12,744 nucleotides of DNA, taken from assembly GCA_903970355.1 (NCBI GenBank), contig CAJCIF010000338.1:1-12744 (forward strand). The letters are read 5' to 3'. Origin of the DNA: Actinomycetota bacterium. GTDB lineage: Bacteria > Cyanobacteriota > Vampirovibrionia > Obscuribacterales > Obscuribacteraceae. The notes under the pieces are model-generated. The model was not told where the DNA came from and did not search any database. It saw nothing but the letters and a program-made list of their open reading frames with translations. This document shows, piece by piece, positions 1 to 6,902 of this stretch (position 1 is the first letter of the stretch; each line of letters begins with the position of its first letter). Made by a program: the position numbers and the translations under genes.

Positions 1-104
1 AAGAAGGGACGATTTTGTGAGTTGTCTGCCAATGCATCGCCGCAAACAAAAGCCTGAGAACAAGCGAGACTGCCAGTCATGAATAGAGCTATTTGAATTT
101 TCAT
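1..104 (-). CDS. 5' end of a secreted protein gene (truncated by the window edge)
   Basis: Reading the minus strand from an ATG at 104-102 gives 34 open codons that run off the window. The peptide begins MKIQIALFMTGSLACSQAF and continues to CGDALADNSQNRPF. It has the form of a Sec signal peptide: Lys2, a hydrophobic core at about residues 4-20, and a signal peptidase I-like A-L-A site before Asp-Asn at about residues 26-28. Only this leader is visible, so the mature protein is unknown. It starts 24 nt after the stop of the upstream TolC-like gene on the same strand, so co-transcription is likely. In many efflux operons an outer-membrane factor is followed by a periplasmic adaptor (HlyD/CusB type), which would also need such a leader, but nothing here proves that. 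No clear SD is seen. A second in-frame ATG at 80-78 is a less likely start because it would remove half of the signal peptide. Confidence 0.6.
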   Translation of the reverse strand, partial: MKIQIALFMTGSLACSQAFVCGDALADNSQNRPF

Positions 105-128
105 AATTGTAGAATTCAAAACTTTTCC

Positions 129-1790
129 CTATTGCAACGGCTTACCAATGGCAAATTCAAGATCTGCAAACGCGGAGGCGTACGAATTGATTGCATCGAG
201 GTATGAGCTTCGCACCTGAATGTTAGCTTGTTGCGCTTGCAAGGTTGCAGTGATATCGGACTGCCCAACCTCATAACTTCGTCTTGCTAAGCGCGCTACT
301 TCGGCGGAATCAGCAAGCAATTTTGTTTGATAGACATGAATCTTTTTTCTTGCGGCAATCAAATTGTTGTATGCGCTAGATACGTCAGCCAATACCTGAT
401 TGCGCTGCGATAGAACTTGATATTTTAATTGATTCTCAGTGGCTTTGAATTGCCAAATTTGTCCCTGATTGATATTAGACATTGGCATTTCTGCATTGAC
501 TGTGAAAAAGACAGCTGTCAACTTCGGACCAGTTGGCACTTGTATGCCGGGGTTACCGGTCGTAGATTTGCCGAGTGCAATGTTCGGATCTGGCACAACA
601 TTGCCATATGCGCCTGCAAGATTCGCTTCGTTTACTTTGAGTTGCATCGCCAGACTTTTCAGTTCGAGGCGATTTTGCATAGCGCGATCTACAAATTCAT
701 TCAATGGTGGCACTGGCTTTTCATAATCAGGAAGGATATCGCTTTTTTCTATTCGCATTTTGACGTTCTGCGCACCACTAATAAATTCCGGCAATGCAGC
801 TACTTCTAAACCGCCTTCAGTTTGGCGACCCATTAAAACGTTTAGAGCCTGATTCGCTCTTGAAACTCTTTTCAAGCCGACACCGGCATCAATGGCGGCC
901 TGGTTTGTAGCCAGCCTTGCTCTGTAGACATCCAGTTCGGCAACATCTCCTGCTTTAAAACGCTTTTCAGAAACGGTACTGAGATTGCGGGCGAGCTGAT
1001 ACAGCTCTACAAGGGTTTTTTGAGTTTCGCGGGCGATCACAAGCTCTACGAAAGCTTTGCGAACAGAAGTGCGTAAGGCCCAGAGTTGGGTCAGCAAATC
1101 AATTTTTGTCTGCGCAACGAGTCGTTTTGCGATCAGGAATCGAAAAACAATTTTCCAAATAGGATCGCTTGTTAATACCGGACCTATTCTGTTTTCCTGT
1201 TCTGCCACTAAACCTCGGTCAAAGAAAAATATCGGGTTGGGTTGCTGTGTTGCGGCAGCGTAGTTTGCTCTGGCAATGCCGAATTGCGCTCTGATAGCTG
1301 CAGCGCGCGGGCCGCTTATCAGACTTTCATTCAGTGCTGCAACCAATGAAAGCCCAGCTTGGTTTGATACCGGAGCGAGATTTTCGGTGTATTCAATTGT
1401 GCCCATATTCAATGGCGCCACAGATGGTGCGGCCGGTGTTGCCCCAGATGGTGTTCCAGATGGATTAGCTGGTTGTTCTGGTTGAGGTTGTTCAGCAGGC
1501 TTTGGTGCAATAGGAAATAACTCTATCTGTTGTGATCCTTGTGATGACCCTGCTGGTGCAATCGTTTGTCCCGGAGCCTGGAGAAGAGGAGGGGGTTGAG
1601 AAGTCGATGGAGAAGTTGGCGTTATATCCGGCATACCGGTACCGGCCGGACGCATCATTGGACCGGCAGCAATAAGCCATTTTTCGCCCAACATTTCTTC
1701 GCCCTCCCGTGCTACGTTTTCGGCGTATACGGATGGTGAAATGCAGAGCGAACTAAGAATGACAATCAGTCCAAATACCCGGAGTTTCAT
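129..1790 (-). CDS. TolC-family outer-membrane efflux protein, paralogue 1 (553 aa)
   Basis: Outer-membrane factor of the TolC/CusC/NodT type, expected to form the trimeric barrel and periplasmic tunnel of a tripartite exporter. Residues 1-23 are a signal peptide ending V-Y-A before Glu-Asn. Residues about 45-130 are a low-complexity Pro/Ser/Gln/Ala-rich linker, unusual in length for the family. Two long helical outer-efflux repeats fill about 145-553, with PNPIFFFDRGLVAEQENRIGP near 184-204, a KAGDVAELDVYRARLA segment, and the C-terminal RRSYEVGQSDITATLQAQQ typical of the second repeat. The protein ends GKPLQ. The ATG at 1790 is chosen because it opens the signal peptide directly; a TTG at 1814 would add eight residues. 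No SD precedes it. It lies 74 nt downstream of a clear paralogue and 24 nt upstream of another secreted protein. The substrate cannot be deduced. The family assignment is firm and the exporter class is inference. Confidence 0.93.
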   Translation of the reverse strand: MKLRVFGLIVILSSLCISPSVYAENVAREGEEMLGEKWLIAAGPMMRPAGTGMPDITPTSPSTSQPPPLLQAPGQTIAPAGSSQGSQQIELFPIAPKPAEQPQPEQPANPSGTPSGATPAAPSVAPLNMGTIEYTENLAPVSNQAGLSLVAALNESLISGPRAAAIRAQFGIARANYAAATQQPNPIFFFDRGLVAEQENRIGPVLTSDPIWKIVFRFLIAKRLVAQTKIDLLTQLWALRTSVRKAFVELVIARETQKTLVELYQLARNLSTVSEKRFKAGDVAELDVYRARLATNQAAIDAGVGLKRVSRANQALNVLMGRQTEGGLEVAALPEFISGAQNVKMRIEKSDILPDYEKPVPPLNEFVDRAMQNRLELKSLAMQLKVNEANLAGAYGNVVPDPNIALGKSTTGNPGIQVPTGPKLTAVFFTVNAEMPMSNINQGQIWQFKATENQLKYQVLSQRNQVLADVSSAYNNLIAARKKIHVYQTKLLADSAEVARLARRSYEVGQSDITATLQAQQANIQVRSSYLDAINSYASAFADLEFAIGKPLQ

Positions 1791-1799
1791 CGCAAAACA

Positions 1800-1805
1800 A
1801 GTATA
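1800..1805 (-). promoter_or_regulatory. possible -10 element in front of TolC paralogue 1
   Basis: The minus strand reads TATACT exactly 9 nt before the ATG at 1790. The same hexamer with the same spacing occurs before the second TolC paralogue, and both are followed by a GTTTTG stretch. If it is a sigma-70-type -10 box, the transcript would begin about 2-3 nt before the start codon and be nearly leaderless, which agrees with the lack of an SD. No convincing -35 box is seen 16-18 nt upstream. The conservation could also simply be a relic of the gene duplication. Confidence 0.3.
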
Positions 1806-1864
1806 GCCGGGCAATATTAACTATTTAGGGAGTGACTGATTACCGCTCATTCATCTCAAAAGAT

Positions 1865-3337
1865 TTACTGCAAAGGCGTTCCACATGCCTGTTCCAGATC
1901 TGTAAATGACTGTTGATAAGTCGAGACGGCATCAAGATATTGACTACGTATCTGAACGTTAGCTTGTTGGGCAGCAAGAGTGGCAGTTATATCCGATTGT
2001 CCGACTTCATAGCTTCGTCTTGCCAATCTCGCTGTTTCGTAAGAGTCAGCGAGGATGTGGTCTTGATAAGTAAAGAGTTTAGCTCTTGCTCCTAACATCG
2101 TTTGATATGCGCTAGAAACACCTGCGGATATCTGGTTTTTTTGAGACTGAATTTGATAATGCAGTTGTTTTGCAGTTGCTCTGTATTGAACTATGTTGCC
2201 CTGGTTGAAATTGGAGGTTGGTGACTGAACGTTGATCGTGAAGAAAACGGCTGTAATTTTGGGACCGGTAGGAAGGTTGCCTGCATAGGATTTCCCAACG
2301 GCAATGGTTGGGTTGGGAATCATGTTTCCATATGCACCTTTCAAATTGGCATCATTTACTTTTAATTGCTGATTCAAACTCTTTAGCTCAAGCCGATTGT
2401 CTTCAGCCATTGAGAGAAATAGCGCCAGTGGCGGAACGGATTCTTTGGGATCGGGTAGAACATCGCTTTTTTGAGCCTGCAGGTTGAATTTTGTGCCCGT
2501 ACCACCCGTGTAATCCGGTAATGGTGGCACATTGAGAGGTCTGTCAATTGGTTTGCCCAGCAAGACATTCAGTTGTTGTCTAGCGCGAATCACTCTCTGG
2601 GCACCAACTATTTTGTCGGTTGCGGCTTGCTCGGTAGCCAGTCTTGCCTTCAAAACATCCAACTCAGGCACATCGCCGGCTTTATATCTTTTGCTGGCTA
2701 CAAACTCTAACTTGGCCGAGAGGTCGTAAAGTTCATTTAGCGTCTTGAGAGTTTCTTGAGCAACGACAATTTCTGTATAAGCTCTGCGTGTGTCTGAGCG
2801 CAGTTGCCAAAGTTGGGTCATCAAATCAAAGCGCGTTTGGTCTACCAGGCGCTTTTGAGTTAACCAGCGAAAATATAGCTTCCACGGCGGTTCTTCAGTA
2901 AGTATTGGTCCGATTCTGTTTTCTTGTTCTGCCACCAGACCACGATCGAAGAAAAATACCGGGTTGGGCACGACAGTTACTTGGGCATATCCCGCTTCTG
3001 TAATGCCAAATTGCGCTCTTATTGCTGCTGCTCGTGGGCTATCTATAAGGGCCTGATTGAGTGAATCCACAACGTTTGTTGGCGGAGCATCACTGACATC
3101 GGGCACGATACTTTCGTCATATTCGATTGTTGCAGAGGTAGACGGGCTGCCGCTTGGCATCGGACTGGTAGTTGCCGGCGCACTTTGTGCAGCGGGAGCG
3201 GGTACTTTTGGGTTGCCAGAAGAACTAGCAGGGGCAGACAGTGCGAAAGAGGATAACTGAGGCTGCAACGAAAGTTGTTCGCCGCAAACGAGCAGCAGAA
3301 CAAGCGTGGCGATGAGGTTCTTTGGGGGTAGATTCAT
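1865..3337 (-). CDS. TolC-family outer-membrane efflux protein, paralogue 2 (490 aa)
   Basis: Second TolC/CusC-type outer-membrane factor. A hydrophobic signal segment lies at about residues 6-20, with a possible late cleavage at A-L-S-A (32-35), followed by a Pro/Ala/Ser linker to about residue 70 that is shorter than in paralogue 1. The efflux repeats span about 88-490. They share long blocks with paralogue 1: PRAAAIRAQFGI, FFFDRGLVAEQENRIGP, AGDVxELDV, ARRSYEVGQSDITATL and the C-terminal G-x-PLQ. The ATG at 3337 is chosen because it directly opens the basic-plus-hydrophobic signal region. A TTG at 3343 would add only two residues. No SD is visible. The gene is first in the minus-strand cluster and diverges from the malic enzyme gene, so the promoter for the cluster should lie in the 148 nt between them. 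Having two outer-membrane factors in tandem is odd, since one exporter normally uses one. Confidence 0.93.
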   Translation of the reverse strand: MNLPPKNLIATLVLLLVCGEQLSLQPQLSSFALSAPASSSGNPKVPAPAAQSAPATTSPMPSGSPSTSATIEYDESIVPDVSDAPPTNVVDSLNQALIDSPRAAAIRAQFGITEAGYAQVTVVPNPVFFFDRGLVAEQENRIGPILTEEPPWKLYFRWLTQKRLVDQTRFDLMTQLWQLRSDTRRAYTEIVVAQETLKTLNELYDLSAKLEFVASKRYKAGDVPELDVLKARLATEQAATDKIVGAQRVIRARQQLNVLLGKPIDRPLNVPPLPDYTGGTGTKFNLQAQKSDVLPDPKESVPPLALFLSMAEDNRLELKSLNQQLKVNDANLKGAYGNMIPNPTIAVGKSYAGNLPTGPKITAVFFTINVQSPTSNFNQGNIVQYRATAKQLHYQIQSQKNQISAGVSSAYQTMLGARAKLFTYQDHILADSYETARLARRSYEVGQSDITATLAAQQANVQIRSQYLDAVSTYQQSFTDLEQACGTPLQ

Positions 3338-3346
3338 GACCAAAAC

Positions 3347-3352
3347 AGTATA
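3347..3352 (-). promoter_or_regulatory. possible -10 element in front of TolC paralogue 2
   Basis: TATACT on the minus strand, 9 nt before the ATG at 3337, followed by GTTTTGGTC. It matches the hexamer, spacing and GTTTTG of the element before the other TolC gene. The upstream sequence is AT-rich (TTTTATTAATAAG) but has no good -35 match. This may be a promoter for a nearly leaderless mRNA or a relic of duplication. Confidence 0.33.
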
Positions 3353-3485
3353 ACGAGGTCTTATTAATAAAAGTTGTAGTTTTCATTAGCAAAAATGTGA
3401 TTACGAATTTGGCGCGGATGTTGTCTCAAATACCTTTACTGGCGCCAATCTGAGCTAGGCTATTTATCCAATATCTTTTTTGACG

Positions 3486-4856
3486 ATGAGAATTCCATCA
3501 AATATGACCACATTATCTACACCAGAAACTTCCTACGCAGCACAGGCTGCTCCGAAGATTTTGCGTATTGTTCGATTGCGCGTTGTCGATCAACCCGGTT
3601 ATCTAGGTCGCATTGCAACAGTGCTTGGAGAACTGAAAGCCAATATAGGCGAGATTAACATTGCAGCCCAGGGACCAGATTACATCATGCGTGATATCAG
3701 TCTGCAACTGATAGATGAAAAACATCTGGAGAAAATTCTTGACTCGGTGGAACAACTGGAAGGTGTTCGCGTTGAGTCTGTGAGCGACCCGGTGCAACGT
3801 ATACACGAAGGCGGCAAAGTTGCGATGAAAAGCCGCATCAAGCTGGACAGTCTGGAAGCCATGCGGAAAATATACACGCCTGGTGTTGCCCAAATTTGCA
3901 AAATCATTCAAGAGGAACCTGGTAAAAGCAGACTTTATACTGCGATACCAAATACGGTGGCGGTCGTCACAAATGGCACTGCCATCCTTGGGCTTGGCAA
4001 CATTGGCGCGGTTGCAGGTATGCCTGTAATGGAGGGTAAGTCGGTCATTTTCGAACAGACGGTCGGCCTGAGCGCAATTCCAATTTTGATTGAATCAGCA
4101 GATCCAGCCGTCGTAATTGAAACAATCACTCGCATTGCACCAACCTTCGGTGCAATTCAATTAGAAGACATAGCCGCTCCTGAATGTTTTACAATCGAAA
4201 CGGAACTGCAAAAGCGCTTGGCCATCCCAGTGTTGCATGATGATCAACATGGGACGGCAGTGGTTGTGCTTGGTGCATTACTTACAATTTCCAACCGCTT
4301 GAGCGTTAAGTTACGCGATTGCAAAATTGGTGTAATCGGTCTCGGTGCAGCCGGTACAGCTATTGCCAGACTGCTCCTTTCCTTTGGTATTAAGGAAATT
4401 CTCGGAACCGATTTGAAGCATGAAGCAATGTCGCGCTTAAAACAATTCGGCGGACATCCCACCAACTTAGAAGGCGTTATGGGCGGGTCGGACATTGTAT
4501 TGGCGACAACAGGAGTGCCCGGGTTAATCAAACCCGAGATGATACGCCATGGTCAGGTGATTCTGGCTCTTTCAAATCCTGATCCCGAAATTAGACCGGA
4601 GGTGGCGAAAGCTCATGGAGCCAGATTCGCTGCCGATGGCAGAACCATAAACAATGCACTTGCTTTCCCGGGTCTCTTTAAAGGAGCTCTAGCGGCTGGT
4701 GCAACTTGCTTTACGGAAGAAATGAAGATAGCGGCTGCTGTTGCTATTGCAGGGCAAACTAAGGCCGATAATCTTGCTCCGAGCATTTTGGATCTGGAAG
4801 TTCACAATGCTGTTGCGCAAGCCGTAATCAAAGCCTGGGAAAAGCGCGATTCGTGA
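3486..4856 (+). CDS. ACT-domain malic enzyme, NAD-dependent type (456 aa)
   Basis: Predicted cytoplasmic oxidative decarboxylation of malate to pyruvate, linking the TCA cycle to pyruvate supply. An N-terminal ACT domain (about 26-98; VDQPGYLGRIATVLGELKANIGEI) suggests allosteric control by a small ligand. The malic domain follows: YTPGVA with the catalytic Tyr near 130, VMEGK with the catalytic Lys near 185, LEDIAAPECF with metal ligands Glu227/Asp228, and HDDQHGTAVV with Asp252/Asp253. The NAD domain has VIGLGAAG near 282-290 and an Asp near 309 at the end of the second strand, favouring NAD over NADP. SNPDPEI and FPGLFKGAL are also present. Oddities are VTNGT where relatives usually have VTDGT, and GRTINN where bacterial enzymes usually have a longer GRSD-x-PNQ-x-NN stretch. 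ATG 3486 was chosen; TTG 3480 and ATG 3504 are alternatives, and none has an SD. The enzyme family is secure, but the exact substrate and cofactor are inference. Confidence 0.92.
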   Translation: MRIPSNMTTLSTPETSYAAQAAPKILRIVRLRVVDQPGYLGRIATVLGELKANIGEINIAAQGPDYIMRDISLQLIDEKHLEKILDSVEQLEGVRVESVSDPVQRIHEGGKVAMKSRIKLDSLEAMRKIYTPGVAQICKIIQEEPGKSRLYTAIPNTVAVVTNGTAILGLGNIGAVAGMPVMEGKSVIFEQTVGLSAIPILIESADPAVVIETITRIAPTFGAIQLEDIAAPECFTIETELQKRLAIPVLHDDQHGTAVVVLGALLTISNRLSVKLRDCKIGVIGLGAAGTAIARLLLSFGIKEILGTDLKHEAMSRLKQFGGHPTNLEGVMGGSDIVLATTGVPGLIKPEMIRHGQVILALSNPDPEIRPEVAKAHGARFAADGRTINNALAFPGLFKGALAAGATCFTEEMKIAAAVAIAGQTKADNLAPSILDLEVHNAVAQAVIKAWEKRDS

Positions 4857-4881
4857 GTTCGATCTCATAAAACCTGCTAAC

Positions 4882-4913
4882 CTGTGAGTTATCTGCATTT
4901 GACTGCCTCACAG
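4882..4913. repeat. inverted repeat downstream of the malic enzyme gene
   Basis: CTGTGAG at 4882-4888 is exactly complementary to CTCACAG at 4907-4913, with an 18-nt loop. It begins 26 nt after the malic enzyme stop. There is no T-run after it, so it is a poor intrinsic terminator, but it could be an mRNA 3'-end structure or a protein binding site. Confidence 0.35.
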
Positions 4914-5113
4914 CCGGGAGTGGCTACCGTGCAAGGTTCTTTTTCTAACGATTATCCAGCCCAAGAATTGCGCGTTTTTAGTAAGATAGCGCTTTCGTCA
5001 GTCCCAGTCCGAGGCGGAGATCGTTTTAGTACAAGAATGTATTCTGCAGAGCACGACTCATGCGAAGTTGGGGCCGAGATCGCAGAATAATGAAATAAGA
5101 GCGGCAGGTTGAT

Positions 5114-5129
5114 AAAAACTGCGGTTTTT
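5114..5129 (+). repeat. small AAAAAC/GTTTTT hairpin in the LCP leader
   Basis: AAAAAC (5114-5119) and GTTTTT (5124-5129) form a perfect 6-bp inverted repeat around the loop TGCG, with U's on the 3' arm. It sits 33 nt before the LCP start codon. The stem is mostly A-T and weak. It might be a leaky terminator or a leader structure, or may be chance. Confidence 0.25.
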
Positions 5130-5147
5130 GAATCGATCATCTTGCTT

Positions 5148-5153
5148 AAAGGA
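5148..5153 (+). promoter_or_regulatory. Shine-Dalgarno site that supports the TTG start of the LCP gene
   Basis: AAAGGA lies 8 nt before the TTG at 5162. This is a well-spaced SD and is the main reason for accepting TTG as the start. The first in-frame ATG codons come only after about 27 codons, next to the membrane segment. Confidence 0.6.
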
Positions 5154-5161
5154 ACCAGAAT

Positions 5162-6844
5162 TTGGAAGCTGACAAAAAAACGACCAAGGCCACAGCCGGC
5201 TCACAATCTATCAACGACTTGCCGTTGCGTCGTTTCCTTTCGATGCTCATGGTTGGACTGATTTTTATTGCTGTCATTCTGGGTTTCGCCTTTTATGGAC
5301 CAGGGAGGGTACAGAGCGGCTTTAATATTATGGGGTCGGGCTCCCTGCCTTTTGGTCCCTTCGCACCTCAAATGCCCAGCCTGCCTTTTGGAAATTTGAC
5401 GCATCCGATGACGGTGCTTTTCATGGGCACAGATGTTGTCTATGAGAAGGACGGCAGAAAGCTTCTTGCTGATCGCGCCGCTCTTAACGGCCGTTCGGAC
5501 ACTATGATGCTTGTCTTTTTGAATCCGCTGCACAACAAAATATCTGTGTTGCATATTCCTCGCGATACTGAAGCTTATGTTGGTAAATACGGTATCCAAA
5601 AAATCAATTTTGCTAATGCTGTCGGTGGCCCTGATTGCGCACGGACAGCTGTTTCTGGACTTCTTGATGTGAACATCGATCACTACGTGGTGATGAATAT
5701 CTCAGGACTGGTTGATCTCGTTAATGAGCTTGGTGGCGTCACGGTTGAAATACCGAAAAAGATGAAGTACATGGACTGGTCCGGTAAGCTAAAAATTGAT
5801 CTGGACCCAGGTTGGCATACGCTGACCGGCAATCAAGCCATGGGTTTTGTCAGGTTCCGTCATGATGATCTCGGCGACATTGGCCGAGTGCAGCGCCAGC
5901 AGTTGTTTCTGCAAGCTGTGGCCAGAAAGATGATGGATCCACGTTCCTGGATGCATGTGCCGGCCCTTATAGAAATCGGCAAAAAGAGTATTCAGACTGA
6001 TATGTCTGAAATGGAAATGATTGAATCAATCAATTTCGCTCACACTGTTACTAAGGAAAACTTGAAGTTTGTAATGCTGCCAGGACAATTTTCCGGGAAT
6101 GGAGATTGGCTTGCCGGCGCAGACGCAAAGACTCTGGTGGCACAACTGGCTGATCCCGGCCAAGAATATGTGGCCAGTCGCAGAAATATTTCAGTCTGTA
6201 TTCAAAATGCCACCTCAGACACGAACTTGGGTTACAAGTTAGCGAGAGCGTTACACAAACTCGGCTATATTACTATCGTTGGAAAAGCTGCCGATGGTAC
6301 AACTTTGAATGGCAAAAGCAAAATTATTGATCAAAACGGCAATAGTTCAAATGCAAACATGCTGCGCAATGATTTAGGCGGTGTAGGCATGATAGTAGAT
6401 GCCTCTGTTGGAGATCTCTACAGCAGCATTACTCTTATTGCCAATGAAGATATCAATTTCGATCAAATTACTATGTCGAGCGTTGACGCACCTTATGTGG
6501 TGCCAACTATTCAACCGCCACTGGTGCAAGCCATCATATCCAAACGTCCAAAAGCTAGTGCTGCTGAAACTGCAGTAATGGACGGTGAGCCTACCGTTCC
6601 TACAGATTCAACAGCCAGTCCGGAGTTGCCCCAAACTGGCGTCGAAGTTACCCCACCTTCTGAAAGCCCGGCAGCGGAAGCGAGCGAAGTAACTCCGCGC
6701 GCTACTGAAATGCCAGGAACCACAAACGAAAGAGAAGCGCCAAAAGAGGCGACTCCCACGTTGGCACCCCTTCCAGGTAGCAATGCTTCGGAGAGCGAAA
6801 AGCCATCCGAAGGTAGCACTTTCGATTCTGCAAAAAACAATTAG
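5162..6844 (+). CDS. LytR-CpsA-Psr (LCP) family glycopolymer ligase with LytR_C domain (560 aa)
   Basis: LCP proteins transfer lipid-linked glycopolymers onto peptidoglycan or other acceptors on the outer face of the cytoplasmic membrane. Layout: a short basic cytoplasmic tail, one membrane segment at about 27-45, and the LCP domain at about 82-260. Its hallmark motifs are visible: GRSDTMMLV near 110-118, HIPRD with Arg134-Asp135, KINFANAVGG near 147-156, and FRHDDLGDIGRVQRQQ near 232-247 carrying the Arg/Asp residues that bind the Mg-pyrophosphate of the lipid substrate. A LytR_C-type domain spans about 342-430 (VCIQNATSDTNLGYKLARAL). The last 100 residues or so are a disordered Pro/Ser/Thr/Glu-rich tail of unknown role. 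The TTG start is backed by an SD. The glycosidase-like gene begins 58 nt downstream and probably shares the transcript. The family is certain; the polymer attached is unknown. Confidence 0.92.
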   Translation: MEADKKTTKATAGSQSINDLPLRRFLSMLMVGLIFIAVILGFAFYGPGRVQSGFNIMGSGSLPFGPFAPQMPSLPFGNLTHPMTVLFMGTDVVYEKDGRKLLADRAALNGRSDTMMLVFLNPLHNKISVLHIPRDTEAYVGKYGIQKINFANAVGGPDCARTAVSGLLDVNIDHYVVMNISGLVDLVNELGGVTVEIPKKMKYMDWSGKLKIDLDPGWHTLTGNQAMGFVRFRHDDLGDIGRVQRQQLFLQAVARKMMDPRSWMHVPALIEIGKKSIQTDMSEMEMIESINFAHTVTKENLKFVMLPGQFSGNGDWLAGADAKTLVAQLADPGQEYVASRRNISVCIQNATSDTNLGYKLARALHKLGYITIVGKAADGTTLNGKSKIIDQNGNSSNANMLRNDLGGVGMIVDASVGDLYSSITLIANEDINFDQITMSSVDAPYVVPTIQPPLVQAIISKRPKASAAETAVMDGEPTVPTDSTASPELPQTGVEVTPPSESPAAEASEVTPRATEMPGTTNEREAPKEATPTLAPLPGSNASESEKPSEGSTFDSAKNN

Positions 6845-6887
6845 CAAAAGCAAATAGCAAATAGCAAAAGCAAATAGCAAAAGCAAA
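6842..6887 (+). repeat. 13-bp tandem repeat TAGCAAAAGCAAA between LCP and glycosidase genes
   Basis: Three identical copies of TAGCAAAAGCAAA lie at 6842-6854, 6862-6874 and 6875-6887, with a 7-bp partial copy TAGCAAA at 6855-6861. The first three bases are the LCP stop codon, so gain or loss of units cannot alter the LCP protein. The array fills almost the whole 58-nt gap and ends just before the SD of the next gene. Slippage would change the spacing and A-richness of the inter-cistron RNA. Confidence 0.9.
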
Positions 6888-6888
6888 T

Positions 6889-6893
6889 AAAGG
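6889..6893 (+). promoter_or_regulatory. Shine-Dalgarno site of the glycosidase-like gene
   Basis: AAAGG lies 9 nt before the ATG at 6903, directly after the tandem repeat. It supports that start codon, which also opens a clean signal peptide. Confidence 0.55.
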
Positions 6894-6902
6894 TATAAGC
6901 GA

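Larger units (their letters stand above)
4857..5161. other. intergenic region between malic enzyme and LCP genes
   Basis: This 305-nt gap holds no convincing gene. A 68-codon open frame at 4884-5090 has no SD and no recognisable protein features. Visible elements are an inverted repeat just after the malic enzyme stop, a small hairpin shortly before the LCP start, and the SD of the LCP gene. No good -35/-10 pair stands out, although the LCP operon promoter presumably lies here. Confidence 0.5.

Noticed and set aside
4884..5090. 68-codon plus-strand open frame between malic enzyme and LCP genes
   Set aside because: No SD and no recognisable domain, signal or membrane segment; it is more likely leader sequence.
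5201..5683. 160-codon minus-strand open frame inside the LCP gene
   Set aside because: It is the shadow of a coding region whose LCP motifs are unmistakable on the other strand.
6842..6887. Tandem repeat considered as a CRISPR array or iteron origin
   Set aside because: Units abut without spacers, are only 13 bp long, and no Cas or replication gene is nearby.
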